Shown in pieces: positions 35,000-44,498 of a stretch of 64,000 bases of DNA. The notes under the pieces are model-generated. The model was given only the letters and a program-made list of their open reading frames with translations, did no database searches and had not been told where the DNA came from. The translations under genes were made by a program, and so were the position numbers. This DNA comes from Thermoplasmata archaeon (lineage in GTDB: Archaea > Thermoplasmatota > Thermoplasmata > Thermoplasmatales > Thermoplasmataceae), in assembly GCA_021820525.1 (NCBI GenBank), contig JAKADM010000001.1, forward strand, positions 186,001 through 250,000, written 5' to 3'. The first letter of the stretch is position 1. Each line of letters starts with the position of its first letter.

Positions 35000-35480
35000 A
35001 TTCAGGGGCATGATCCTTACACCATGTCAGAAAAGATGGGCATTACAATGGGAAGAGCGATAGATGAAAAGACTGACATATGGATATACAAGATATGGCC
35101 AATACTGAGGAATTTTGATATACATATGAAACAGAAGACCGCTAGGAAGGTTCTGAATTATAATGATCTGAATCTTCTAACATAGAAAACAGAGTAAGAA
35201 TAAAGTCCAGTAATCTCTTTAAATCATTTTCACCTGATCAGCTCTGGGAAACTGATATAACTTAGATTCTCACTGAATGGGAAATGATTTATCTGATGTC
35301 CATCAAGAACTGTTTCACAAAAAAAGGGCAGGGATACCATACAGTCAGTGGAGAATGCTGTTCTAAAAGCATTCAGCGGATCTGTTCCCAAAAGATCGGT
35401 ACTGAGGACAGACAATGACCCAGTACATTTCTCAAGGATTCAAGAATGCCATAATTTTATTGAGTATCTTGACTTGATAA
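35000..35480 (+). pseudogene. Decayed rve-type (IS3/IS481-group) transposase
   Basis: Three successive frames carry pieces of one DDE integrase-core transposase. Frame a (35000-35185) gives RAIDEKTDIWIYKIWPILRN then KQKTARKVLNYNDLNLL, the helical domain before the catalytic core. Frame b (35185-35350) gives SPDQLWETDIT, the first catalytic Asp motif, then a TAG and IYLMSIKNCFT. Frame c (from 35348) gives VLRTDNDP, the second Asp motif. Stops and frame changes make it non-functional. The third (Glu) motif is not found. Confidence 0.7.
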
Positions 35481-35510
35481 TTTATCGTGTTGATATTTTT
35501 CTTAAGTTTA

Positions 35511-36290
35511 TTACTCAATCGTTAAAATTATAGAATTTTGATATATTAATTCGATTAGAAAACTGGAAATAGTATCTATTGAACCCCCCGATTTTACTCT
35601 AAAATTATATTGCGAGCCCGCACTGAATGAGGAGGAACTGCTTTCTACGTTTAGACTGTAATTTTCCCCATTTATTGAAGTAATAATTTCTTTATCACTT
35701 AGATTACCAACAAAGATAAGATCTGTACCACTCTGTAGGGAAATATTTAATGTGAAATTTATAACATTATTGGTAAATTTTTTGGAAGAATCTGAAATTG
35801 TTAGGTTCAATTCAGTGTGGTTGTTATTTAGGTTTGCTGATCCGCCTACAGCCAAAACTGTATTTACTGGGGAACCTGAGACACCATTCATTTCCCCAGA
35901 GGCGTAAATCAAAAATCCTTCGTAAAAGAGATTTAAAGAATATTTGGAAATTTGCATATAACTTTTAGAGACTCCCCCTCCATTATCTAACGTAAAAGTA
36001 TATATTGAACATCCAATAAAATATTGAGACGACTGTTTAATGACCAATAACCCATTATCACCCTTCACATGGGAATTATTAAGTGAGCCGGAGAATGTAC
36101 AGCTGTGCTTACTCCCATTCCAAACAAGTTGTAACGCAAATGAAACTTCAGTATTTAATAAGCGTGTTGTGGAATTTAAAATTTCAATTGTAATAATTGT
36201 ACCGTTAGGACTGAGGTTTATTGTAGCACTTATCTTCTCATGAATCCTGTTTACATTTTCAGTACTGTGAATCTCCTGATGAGTTCTGTT
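35511..36290 (-). pseudogene. Headless surface-protein-like ORF
   Basis: About 260 codons are open from an in-frame TAA at 36291-36293 to the stop at 35511. The sequence is Asn/Ser/Thr-rich and strand-rich: INLSPNGTIITIEILNSTTR, VSFALQLVWNGSKHSCTFSG, then LNVESSSSSFSAGSQYNFRV. The first possible start, a GTG at 36068, would delete the first 75 protein-like residues and leave no signal peptide. It therefore looks like the C-terminal part of an extracellular protein whose front end was lost. Confidence 0.5.
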
Positions 36291-36496
36291 TTATCAACTC
36301 TCCTTTTACCTTATATTATAAGTAATGATTCATCATTTTATTTAGTTAATTTACAAGATCTTCATTTCTTCGATTCTATATACAAATTTATGTTGAGAAA
36401 TAAGTATTATATTATCAAAGAGTATTTGAGAAATACCGGCAGGATCCTCCCTTAATATTATATCTTTAACTCTAAATGCGAAATAAGCCATTACTC

Positions 36497-36622
36497 TTAG
36501 ACACCTTTTCTCTTCCCACGATTACGCTTTCGGAACTCAGCCTTTAATGTATGGAACCCATTTAGGATTGGGTCTTTCGAGGGTAAATAGTCCCAATCGT
36601 TGAATATAAGAATAAGATTCCG
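36497..36622 (-). pseudogene. C-terminal protein remnant, probably mobile-element derived
   Basis: The minus strand encodes 41 residues ending in a stop: NLILIFNDWDYLPSKDPILN then GFHTLKAEFRKRNRGKRKGV. A tryptophan/aspartate-rich stretch followed by a strongly basic tail looks like the end of a DNA-binding protein or transposase. Upstream is a TGA and no start. I cannot assign the family. Confidence 0.35.
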
Positions 36623-37097
36623 TCAACGGTGCATATATATTTTATCAATATGTCATAAATACTCTAACGTGATTCTAAGTATAACATATGAAATTTCCTT
36701 TGCAAAGAAGAAGGATTTTTGTGTCCCTTTCTTTCTAACCAACTATTTCATTATTTTATCACTAATAACACGCTATTATACTTATTCTAACAATAGTTAT
36801 TAAATTAAAAAGTATCTACCGAATCAAATAATAAGATTCAGATTTTTTGATAATTAATATATCGTTCTAATAGGTATATTATAACTGGAATCACATTACT
36901 GATTATGAAATGATATGTGAAATCCAGATCCGGGTTTTCTTTTGTAGTTTAAGGGTTAGATTGACTTATAAATCCGTATTCTTAATAATAATAACCTAAC
37001 TGAAATAATTGAGAGTAACTAAATTCCTCGAGATAATTCCGTAAAGCATATCATAGGGCCTCATGCATTTACTGGGTAATTCTAAGATCAGATAACT

Positions 37098-37120
37098 CAA
37101 TTCCTTCAAGTAGGGAATTG
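37098..37120. repeat. Inverted repeat CAATTCC...GGAATTG
   Basis: Seven-base perfect arms (37098-37104 and 37114-37120) flank a 9-base loop. It lies in gene-free DNA, 160 bases before a longer inverted repeat. A weak hairpin or protein-binding site is possible; chance is also possible in AT-rich DNA. Confidence 0.5.
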
Positions 37121-37278
37121 ATTTTAATTTAGCACTCGTTTACAAATCTATTGATAACCTGAACTTGAATGAGGACACTGATTATACTTCTTACCACATC
37201 TCTATATATTTCAATACACATGTTTGTAAATCAGTAATTTGCTCATCCCCTCTGGATCATACCACCAGGGTCAATGAC

Positions 37279-37302
37279 GCTGTATAACAAACGTTATACA
37301 GC
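37279..37302. repeat. Perfect 10-base inverted repeat GCTGTATAAC / GTTATACAGC
   Basis: The arms are 37279-37288 and 37293-37302 with an AAAC spacer. Perfect 10-base arms at 24-base total length suit a dimeric regulator operator, an RNA hairpin or a mobile-element end. The half-site GTTATACAG occurs again at about 34731-34739 in the same island. No gene starts within 350 bases. Confidence 0.7.
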
Positions 37303-37661
37303 ATTTATAATTTGATAACCTTAACGTCGAAGGGAAATGAATGCTAAAAGTAATTTCTGATTATAGTGCGCCAATTGTGTTTCCCGGCGTTTATTGATGC
37401 ATATATGGCTGTCAGACAATGAGTGGGAATCGGAAATCGCATATATATTAAGTTACTACATATAATGAATTTCAACGTTTGCGATTGTTACGTAGATACG
37501 ACCCTGATTGTGCTTATAACTTAGTTAATGGAGATTTAGTCATCTTAATTATTAAAATATCGACCTTGCAGTAGTTACATGGTCTTGAAATTAGTCATGA
37601 ATTATAGGACTAATTAAACCCATGAATAGATACAGCAGATTTATTAGGAATAATATTTTAT

Positions 37662-40418
37662 ATGTTTGATTTCATCATGTATTCGACGACCATTTACAAT
37701 GAGAATGAGGGAAGATATAAGGCAATCAAGTTCCTTGCAATTATTACCATTACTGTAATGATTGCAATGCCCTTAATTCAGAATATCCATTCTGGATTTG
37801 CATCTACGCAGTTGGAAACATATTCCTATGGCAATGAAATGGTTAGGTTTGTTGGACCCAATGCGTTCATTGGATTCGCCGGTAATATGTTTCCCGTATC
37901 ATGGCAAGTGTTAGAGGCAAATCCGAACTATTCTCCTGGACCAAATGTTAATAACTTTCCAGTATCTACAAATAATAACAATAAATCTGCGCCATTAATA
38001 GAAGAAACATTCAACAACTATACAACAAGGAGGATAGAATCGGTGTGGCAGAATTCAGCTGTTATGATAAAATGGAATCACTATGTGAAGATAGCAGAGA
38101 TATTTTCATTCACCGAAAATGGAATCGATGCATCCATTGTTGTAAAGAACCTAAACATAACAAACACATATATCTCCGCATTCTACATTGGTATGGGAGT
38201 TAACAGCACAATGGCAGTTAACGGATTCAATTCCTCATGTCAGAATATATCTTCAGGCATGGGCATCATTCCATCCAGCGACTGGGGGGTGTCAGTGGGT
38301 AATATATCCGTAAACTGGCAGTCTGAAGATTCCATATTCCATGCAGGTGTGGTGAGTGAAAACTCAATGGGCGATCAAATCATACTTCCATTTGAAACAG
38401 GTGTCATTTACCATAATCAATCCTATACAATCGATCCACTAATATGCTATCATCCAGACGTCAAAACCATAATTCACACTGGAGGAGGTGGGTGTCCTGG
38501 ACCAACACTGCCGCAACATAGTGTAGTATTCACTGAATCCGGATTGCCTTTGGGGACAAAATGGTATGTGACTCTCGAGGGTGTCACGAAGGCGTCAACA
38601 TTAAGCAGCATATCATTCAGTGAGTATAGAGGGGCATATTCTTATAGCATAGGTTCTGTAAGTAGATATAACGTTTCACCATCAAGAGGATCCGTTTATG
38701 TTAACGACCGTAACAGACATGTTTCAGTTTCATTTGCAACTCAGTCTTATTCACTTAAATTCACTGAATCAGGACTGCCTTCTGGGACATTGTGGTTGCT
38801 TCAACTCAATGGAAATACAGTTTCAACAACATCATCATCCATGACATTCACCGAGCCTGATGGGTCGTATTCATATTCCGTAGGATCAAAATCAGGATAT
38901 GTAATATCTCCATCCTCAGGAAATGTAAACATCAATGGTTGTTCAAAAACAGTATCGGTAACATTTACTGATATGATAGGCCATGTGTCTGTGAATTTTT
39001 CTGAGTCGTACTTAAATGGTTCCCTTAATTTGCGATCAGAAATATATAATTACACCCATCTTGGAGGCAGAAGAATAGAAAATACGAGTTTTATGTTACC
39101 GGGTGAAATGAGTAGTATAGATTTCAATATCCCATATTTTGACGCAAATAGGGGAAATGGTCAGGTAAATGCATACATATCATCCAGCAACCCAACAGTT
39201 TCACCAGATGAGATTTCCGGGCCACCACCGGGAAATGGTGGTTCACCTTTCGAAGGGATGCTCATATACACACTTACATCGACAGGAAGTTTAGGTTTCC
39301 CAATTTATTGTAATCAAAATCTAAACGGTAACGGTGTTGTTTCCTTTTCATGGACAACACAGCCTGGTGCATATGGTGGATTCATGATCGAATTGGTCAA
39401 TAACTACAGTGTTGCACGTTACTATTATAGGCATTCGTTTGATGTGTATTCAAGGCTTGTACAGGACTCAAATACAACATGTATAGGAGATAGCGCTGCA
39501 TATACCTCCATATACTCTTCAAGTGGTGTCTACATAGGAAAACTCGTAATAACAGCATCAGGAGGTCCGACCTCATCTGCCATTCCATATAACCTTAATA
39601 TCCCATTCGGTTTAACAACAATATTTACCTCTCCCTATAACAATGTTGGTTCAAATAGATACACATACGGGGTTTTCAATTACAGTCAATGTCTGAAATA
39701 CACAGGATCTCAATTAGGGAGTGCAACTTCCAATGCTACCTATGAACCAATTTGCTCATTGATTCAGAGTTATTCAACAAGTGTTAATACAGTTGGCTCA
39801 ACTGAAATGGGCGCTAAGGAATCAATCTATGATCTTACCAACACTAGGCTATTGCTTACAGCAGATCCATATCTTGCGGCAATTGGACTGACGACGGAGG
39901 CCTTAGGCCCTTTAGTATTTTCACGGGCTGTTGATTATTCAGGATCATACGGGTATTATCATTTTATGGAAGATGGAATAAGGTACCTTAATTGGGACCC
40001 ACAAAATAGTAAGGGGCAAAATCAACCTTCTCAATCATACATACAAGTTGGATGGGCTGAACGAATTGCTCGTTATGGTGTTGCCCACGTTCCAGTCTAT
40101 GTACCAGTATTCACCATAGTAAATAATGGTAGAGGCAATTCTTCATACATTCAGTTTCTCAATATAAATCTAAATGATCAGCCTGAGAATTCAGTAGTAA
40201 ACCAAGGGTTTCAAAGAACACTTAATTACTATACATATTCAGCCCGTGAGACTATAGTACCTATAATGCATTCTTACACCTGCTTCGGAAATACATACCC
40301 TATTACACAAAATGACTATGTTTTGGCATCACTCAATTCAAACTGCGATTGGACATATAACGGGCCATCCTATACTGGAGCAGTTTCATTACAGCTATAT
40401 ATTCCTATGGAGGGATGA
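37662..40418 (+). CDS. Large secreted surface protein with two ESGLPxGT repeat modules
   Basis: The 918-aa protein has a signal segment after about 20 polar residues (KFLAIITITVMIAMPLIQ). The N-terminal 280 residues are unassigned beta-rich sequence with sequons. Two tandem modules of about 75 residues follow: TESGLPLGTKWYVTLEG then SPSRGSVYVN, and TESGLPSGTLWLLQLNG then SPSSGNVNING. They match the modules in the 29-kb gene. The C-terminal 430 residues are Tyr/Ser/Asn-rich with no C-terminal anchor, so it may be released or held by other envelope proteins. ATG 37677 is an alternative start that fits the TATA position better. A two-gene unit with the 40.43-kb gene is likely. Confidence 0.85.
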   Translation: MFDFIMYSTTIYNENEGRYKAIKFLAIITITVMIAMPLIQNIHSGFASTQLETYSYGNEMVRFVGPNAFIGFAGNMFPVSWQVLEANPNYSPGPNVNNFPVSTNNNNKSAPLIEETFNNYTTRRIESVWQNSAVMIKWNHYVKIAEIFSFTENGIDASIVVKNLNITNTYISAFYIGMGVNSTMAVNGFNSSCQNISSGMGIIPSSDWGVSVGNISVNWQSEDSIFHAGVVSENSMGDQIILPFETGVIYHNQSYTIDPLICYHPDVKTIIHTGGGGCPGPTLPQHSVVFTESGLPLGTKWYVTLEGVTKASTLSSISFSEYRGAYSYSIGSVSRYNVSPSRGSVYVNDRNRHVSVSFATQSYSLKFTESGLPSGTLWLLQLNGNTVSTTSSSMTFTEPDGSYSYSVGSKSGYVISPSSGNVNINGCSKTVSVTFTDMIGHVSVNFSESYLNGSLNLRSEIYNYTHLGGRRIENTSFMLPGEMSSIDFNIPYFDANRGNGQVNAYISSSNPTVSPDEISGPPPGNGGSPFEGMLIYTLTSTGSLGFPIYCNQNLNGNGVVSFSWTTQPGAYGGFMIELVNNYSVARYYYRHSFDVYSRLVQDSNTTCIGDSAAYTSIYSSSGVYIGKLVITASGGPTSSAIPYNLNIPFGLTTIFTSPYNNVGSNRYTYGVFNYSQCLKYTGSQLGSATSNATYEPICSLIQSYSTSVNTVGSTEMGAKESIYDLTNTRLLLTADPYLAAIGLTTEALGPLVFSRAVDYSGSYGYYHFMEDGIRYLNWDPQNSKGQNQPSQSYIQVGWAERIARYGVAHVPVYVPVFTIVNNGRGNSSYIQFLNINLNDQPENSVVNQGFQRTLNYYTYSARETIVPIMHSYTCFGNTYPITQNDYVLASLNSNCDWTYNGPSYTGAVSLQLYIPMEG

Positions 40419-40430
40419 GGAGGGATAGAG

Positions 40431-41111
40431 ATGAACAACAAATTCAAAAAGTTAGGTGCAATAATTATGGTTTCAATTATTGTTTTCATATCATTTTCAT
40501 ACTATTATTATGAAACCGTAAAGGAACCGAGTGGAATTAACGAAGAAACTGGGTATTATACATTCTGGAATTTAATAGGGCCAGGGTTTAACATAACTAT
40601 TCTAAAAAATTCTTCATATCTGGGAAATAATATAGTGGTTGGATACGAAATGCAACTAGGTACTATTTATCGTGATGTTGATCTGTTCAATATTGCAGAT
40701 TTGAATTCAACTCGTGCTCTAGTGGTATGCAGTGAATTTAGCATGACAAGCCTAACATCGGTTAAGTGGCCGTATTACAATCCTGTCGTCACAGTTCTGA
40801 ACACATCATTATCTATAAATGGTACGATGTTCAAGAATGGAACAGACAAAAATGACAATTTTGGACCGTACTGGACTTATTCAATATGCAACACTAATTT
40901 CGTTTCACGCTTCTATCTTTATGAAAAGGGAGATTTTAAGTATGCGCAAAATCCCAATTTTAATGCACCTCCTATATCGTCCATATTGAATCCTGGAAAT
41001 TACACATTCTATGAAAATATAACATATACAATATCTCTATCCCTGGGATATATGCATTTCACATCACAGCCATATCATCTTGACGTGTCATGGTGGGCAT
41101 TGTATGAATAG
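40431..41111 (+). CDS. N-terminally anchored extracytoplasmic protein
   Basis: The 226-aa protein has a short basic start (MNNKFKKLG) and one hydrophobic helix (AIIMVSIIVFISFSYYYY), then a Tyr/Asn-rich exported domain. Strong GAGGAGG lies before ATG 40431, 12 bases after the stop of the surface protein, so the two are coupled. The sequons NIT, NSS and NGT suggest glycosylation. No family is recognised. Its job may be to hold or chaperone the upstream secreted protein, which lacks an anchor. Confidence 0.65.
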   Translation: MNNKFKKLGAIIMVSIIVFISFSYYYYETVKEPSGINEETGYYTFWNLIGPGFNITILKNSSYLGNNIVVGYEMQLGTIYRDVDLFNIADLNSTRALVVCSEFSMTSLTSVKWPYYNPVVTVLNTSLSINGTMFKNGTDKNDNFGPYWTYSICNTNFVSRFYLYEKGDFKYAQNPNFNAPPISSILNPGNYTFYENITYTISLSLGYMHFTSQPYHLDVSWWALYE

Positions 41112-42410
41112 AATTTAAGACATAACAATGTTTGCCAACCGCCATCTGATTGATTACGTGAGTTTACATCTATCTAACTCAATATTCTTTAAACTCATTT
41201 TAATGTGAATTCTTTTTATTCTTATCATGTGGGTGCACATTAATTAAATAATTAACCCTTAACTCTTCAGAAATTAACACATGCCTTTTCATCACCTGAA
41301 TACTGGAAATACAGCAGTACACTATATCTCGAAATTCTTCACTCCAATATGTTCACATCTTTGAAGGTCTCTATATAAGCCATTTCCAGTACAAACATGT
41401 ATATTTTATTAACACTTAATCTAACCCATATCACTATGATCCCTGCCTTTTCCCCTATTTGCTTATTGATGAATCATTTTACAAGCTCTTTCTTTCCTCC
41501 ATTTCTGTCCTTCAGACAAATACATAATATCTCTCTTTCACTAGATTTAACAGGCTCTGCATATTTTCACTTTCTTAAATCTTAATTGTGAAGGATATTT
41601 TTAATTTTCCAGCATATCTGATACACTATCTTCCTTTGTTTGAATATAGGTTTTTACAAAATGAATAAGGTAGAAATTTCAAAAAACAGATTGTCCACCA
41701 GTCCATCTGTAGGGTTAATGCCTTATGTAATAAATATAATAACGTGAAATACAGAATTTAATAACTACTAGTCTAAACTATTTAAAAAATTGAGGGTATA
41801 ATGGATATTAAATAAGTAAATCGAAAAGCCCCCAGTCAAACGCACTCCCGTGGTTAATTTTGGAAACGGGTCATCTAGCTACTGGCATAATAATTATTTA
41901 ATATTGTGAGTAGGGTTTTAATAAGCATAAAATAATGGTATATTACGTAGTTGTTTAGCCTCATTCAGATTCTGACTGTACCTAAATAATATATTATGAC
42001 AATCCCTATTAAAAGGTTGAAACATAATTAGCTGGCTCATCTTCGATCTCAACGGATCAATTAATCAGAATACATAATAATAACAAGATCTCTCCTGACC
42101 TCAGAAAAATATGCCCGGAATATCTTAACTTCAAAGGGCCTAATAAAAGTTTGAACCGATTTGAAAGTCGTTTAAATTTAATCTATTATTGACTTTTTAC
42201 ATGTCAGATTCCTTCGAATTTTTAGAAATATGGATTTATAATTATTTAATCAGCGTAATCACGGTATTATATATATTAAATAATGTCACCGCCTTTTTTT
42301 CTTTAATTTAATGCAAAACTAAGTAACAAATTCTCATTATCATAAAATGGATATTAAAGCAAACCACGGGTAAAGTTTATTTTGGATTAATACCTGAGAA
42401 AACGAAAGGA
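41112..42410. other. Gene-free AT-rich region
   Basis: About 1.3 kb without a supportable gene. Open frames here are short and of skewed composition. One slightly GC-richer patch (about 41830-41890) contains CCCGT/ACGGG 5-base arms and, read leftward, a protein-like DPFPKLTTGVRLTGGF, too short to assign. The stretch marks the right end of the accessory island. Confidence 0.5.
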
Positions 42411-42734
42411 ATGAATTTCGAGTTGAATTATAAGTCCAGATCTGATCTTATTGATAAAATTGAAAAGACGGGTTTAACGAGGTTTCAGAAGGATGTTCTA
42501 ATTTACACACTTTCAATACCTGAAGGTGAGACACGAACCTATTCTGATGTTGCAAGAGCCATTGGCCATCCTAATGCCTTCAGAGCAGTTGGCAGTGCAC
42601 TTGCAAAAAATCCTTTTGCACCCGATGTTCCCTGCCATAGAGTAATAAGAAAGGATGGGGGAGTAGGAAATTACTCAGGCGCAGGAGGCGTGGAGAGGAA
42701 AATAAGCCTTTTAAAAAAGGAGGGGGCCATTTAA
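42411..42734 (+). CDS. ogt: Methylated-DNA--protein-cysteine methyltransferase
   Basis: The 107-aa protein is the catalytic domain of O6-alkylguanine-DNA alkyltransferase, a suicide repair enzyme that moves the alkyl group to its own Cys. Key features are FQKDVLIYTLSIPEGETRTY (the start of the DNA-binding helix-turn-helix), the RAVGSALAKNP recognition helix with its arginine finger, and the active site PCHRV with Cys75. The N-terminal ribonuclease-like domain of Ada-C/Ogt is reduced to about 20 residues. The convergent neighbour ends 23 bases downstream. Confidence 0.95.
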   Translation: MNFELNYKSRSDLIDKIEKTGLTRFQKDVLIYTLSIPEGETRTYSDVARAIGHPNAFRAVGSALAKNPFAPDVPCHRVIRKDGGVGNYSGAGGVERKISLLKKEGAI

Positions 42735-42757
42735 ATTCTTCAAACTTTTTTAGGGAA

Positions 42758-43765
42758 TCATTCAATATACACAATTCTGGATCCCAGATTTTCCACTCTA
42801 AACCTGTATCGCCTCAGGTTATTCAGGGCCATTTCAATATTGCGATGTTTTTCAAGTGGAGCCATAAATATAAGGAAACCGCCTCCCCCAGCCCCCATAA
42901 GTTTTCCTCCAGTTGCACCTGCTCTGATTGCCCTTTCGTATAAATTATCAATTAATGGATCGGTAATGGCCTTGCTTAGTTTTTTCTTTAGAGACCAGTT
43001 TTTGTCCATCAACTCACCTACTTTCTGAAAGTCCTTTGATTTCAATGCATCATAGGTTTCATACGCCATGTTTCTCATCATGTCATATTCTTCCTTCATG
43101 TCTGTAATCCGGGAAGATTGATCCCTATGTATATCTGTAGATCTCCTTTCAATACCTGTATAAAAGATCAATAGTCTCTCATTAAGTTCCTCCAGATCAT
43201 TCACGCTCATTTCTATTCTTTTCATATTTACAGTATCATCGCTGTTAAACTGCATCAGTTGAATTCCACCATGAGCTGCAATATATTGATCCTGCCGTCC
43301 TCCCGCTTCCCTCAAAATGTCTCTTTCAATCCTGACTGCTTCTGAGGCGATTTGCAGTGGTGATACGGTTTCCCCCTTCCATGTGTGCAGTGCATTTAAC
43401 AATCCTACAAGAAATGAACTGCTGGATCCGAGACCCGTGCCCCCGGACGGAATTTCAGTAATACTTACTATCTGTATGCCTGGTTCTATATTCAATAATT
43501 TAAGGGATTCCCTCACTGTGGGATGCTGAATTTGATCTACTTCCTTTATTGCATTTTCTGTTTTGGAATAGGAAACCCTGATTTCATCCTCCCGAAAGTT
43601 TCTTGCTATGGTAACGTAGATAAATCTATCAATTGTCGCAGACACCACTGCCCCCGGGCCAAAATTTCTAAAATATTCTGGAAGATCCGTGCCTCCGCCT
43701 GTAAAGGTAATTCTCAGGGGAGTTTTGGAAGTCACTATTCTGAATCCCGCATTTGTCATTATCAT
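42758..43765 (-). CDS. hddA: GHMP kinase, D-glycero-D-manno-heptose 7-phosphate kinase-like
   Basis: The 335-aa protein is a GHMP-family sugar kinase. SKTPLRITFTGGGTDLPEYF at the N terminus and the ATP loop GTGLGSSSSF (about residues 112-121) are diagnostic; the C-terminal AGATGGKLMGAGGGGF is motif 3. Together with GmhA directly upstream and GmhB nearby this is the HddA type, which phosphorylates heptose 7-phosphate at C1. It overlaps nothing but starts 5 bases after the gmhA stop, so they form one operon. Confidence 0.9.
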   Translation of the reverse strand: MIMTNAGFRIVTSKTPLRITFTGGGTDLPEYFRNFGPGAVVSATIDRFIYVTIARNFREDEIRVSYSKTENAIKEVDQIQHPTVRESLKLLNIEPGIQIVSITEIPSGGTGLGSSSSFLVGLLNALHTWKGETVSPLQIASEAVRIERDILREAGGRQDQYIAAHGGIQLMQFNSDDTVNMKRIEMSVNDLEELNERLLIFYTGIERRSTDIHRDQSSRITDMKEEYDMMRNMAYETYDALKSKDFQKVGELMDKNWSLKKKLSKAITDPLIDNLYERAIRAGATGGKLMGAGGGGFLIFMAPLEKHRNIEMALNNLRRYRFRVENLGSRIVYIE

Positions 43766-43770
43766 CCATC

Positions 43771-44334
43771 CTAAATATCGTCTTCAACCATTTTGGATAC
43801 TATATGACCTATGGCTATGGTTGATTCCTGTATAAATGAGGTTCTTTCACTTGGTATTTTGATCAGGTTACTCTCCTCTATTAGTTCATTGAATTTTCCA
43901 CCTTTCTTGCCCGTAATCCCGAATATGTTGCATCCGATCTCCTGTGCAGCCTTTATTCCACGTACAACATTTTCTGAATTCCCGCTTGTGCTCAATGCTA
44001 TTATAAGATCATTCTCTCTGGCAAATGCCCTTATCTGCCTTGCATATACATCGTCAAAACCATAATCGTTTCCTATTGCAGTTAGGGATGAGCTGTTTCC
44101 GTGCAGGATCATGGCTGGAAGTGGTTTCCTCTCCTTCTCAAATCTGCCCACAAACTCTGCCGCAATGTGCTGGGCATCAGCAGCACTCCCACCGTTTCCA
44201 AACAGAATTATTTTGTTCCCGTCTTTAAATGTCCCGGATATGGATTCACCCAGATGATGTATCTTTTCAATTTCCAGTGAATTCCTTATTTTTGAACCCT
44301 CCAATAGATAATTCAGTATTTCTTCCCTCTCCAT
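43771..44334 (-). CDS. gmhA: Sedoheptulose 7-phosphate isomerase (SIS domain)
   Basis: The 187-aa protein is a SIS-fold phosphosugar isomerase. It has GNGGSAADAQHIAAEFVGRF, the hallmark of GmhA/DiaA proteins, then ALSTSGNSENVV and IGITGKKGG-like strands with SFIQESTIAIGH near the end supplying catalytic Glu/His. It makes D-glycero-D-manno-heptose 7-phosphate from sedoheptulose 7-phosphate. ATG 44334 is preferred over GTG 44340: a TATAATAATA element sits about 25-30 bases upstream. It heads the leftward heptose operon. Confidence 0.93.
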   Translation of the reverse strand: MEREEILNYLLEGSKIRNSLEIEKIHHLGESISGTFKDGNKIILFGNGGSAADAQHIAAEFVGRFEKERKPLPAMILHGNSSSLTAIGNDYGFDDVYARQIRAFARENDLIIALSTSGNSENVVRGIKAAQEIGCNIFGITGKKGGKFNELIEESNLIKIPSERTSFIQESTIAIGHIVSKMVEDDI

Positions 44335-44470
44335 ATCCACTGTATGAAGTATAATATTATTATATTTACCTGCAAAACGAGATTGAAATCACTGGACATT
44401 TTAGCTCCAGATCATAAAGTTATAAGGATCCAATTTAAACACAGGAAGATTTCAGGTCTAATTGATAAAC

Positions 44471-44480
44471 TATTTTATAA
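44471..44480 (+). promoter_or_regulatory. TATA element of gmhB
   Basis: TATTTTATAA is centred about 24-25 bases before GTG 44499, which makes that GTG the likely first base of a leaderless mRNA and argues against the TTG at 44490. Confidence 0.5.
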
Positions 44481-44498
44481 CATATGTAATTGAATATT

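Larger units (their letters stand above)
36623..37661. other. Long AT-rich region without genes
   Basis: About 1 kb with stops in all frames and no protein-like sequence that I can support. It contains two inverted repeats, listed separately, and the promoter of the surface protein at its right end (TATTTTATATG, 37653-37663). It probably is decayed DNA or a regulatory zone of the island. Confidence 0.5.

Noticed and set aside
36566-36602. Hairpin GATTGGG/CCCAATC as an RNA gene or terminator
   Set aside because: It overlaps a protein-like coding remnant on the minus strand, so the repeat can be coincidental.
41397-41585. 62-codon frame in the gene-free region
   Set aside because: Phe/Ile/Ser-skewed composition typical of AT-rich noncoding DNA, no ribosome site.
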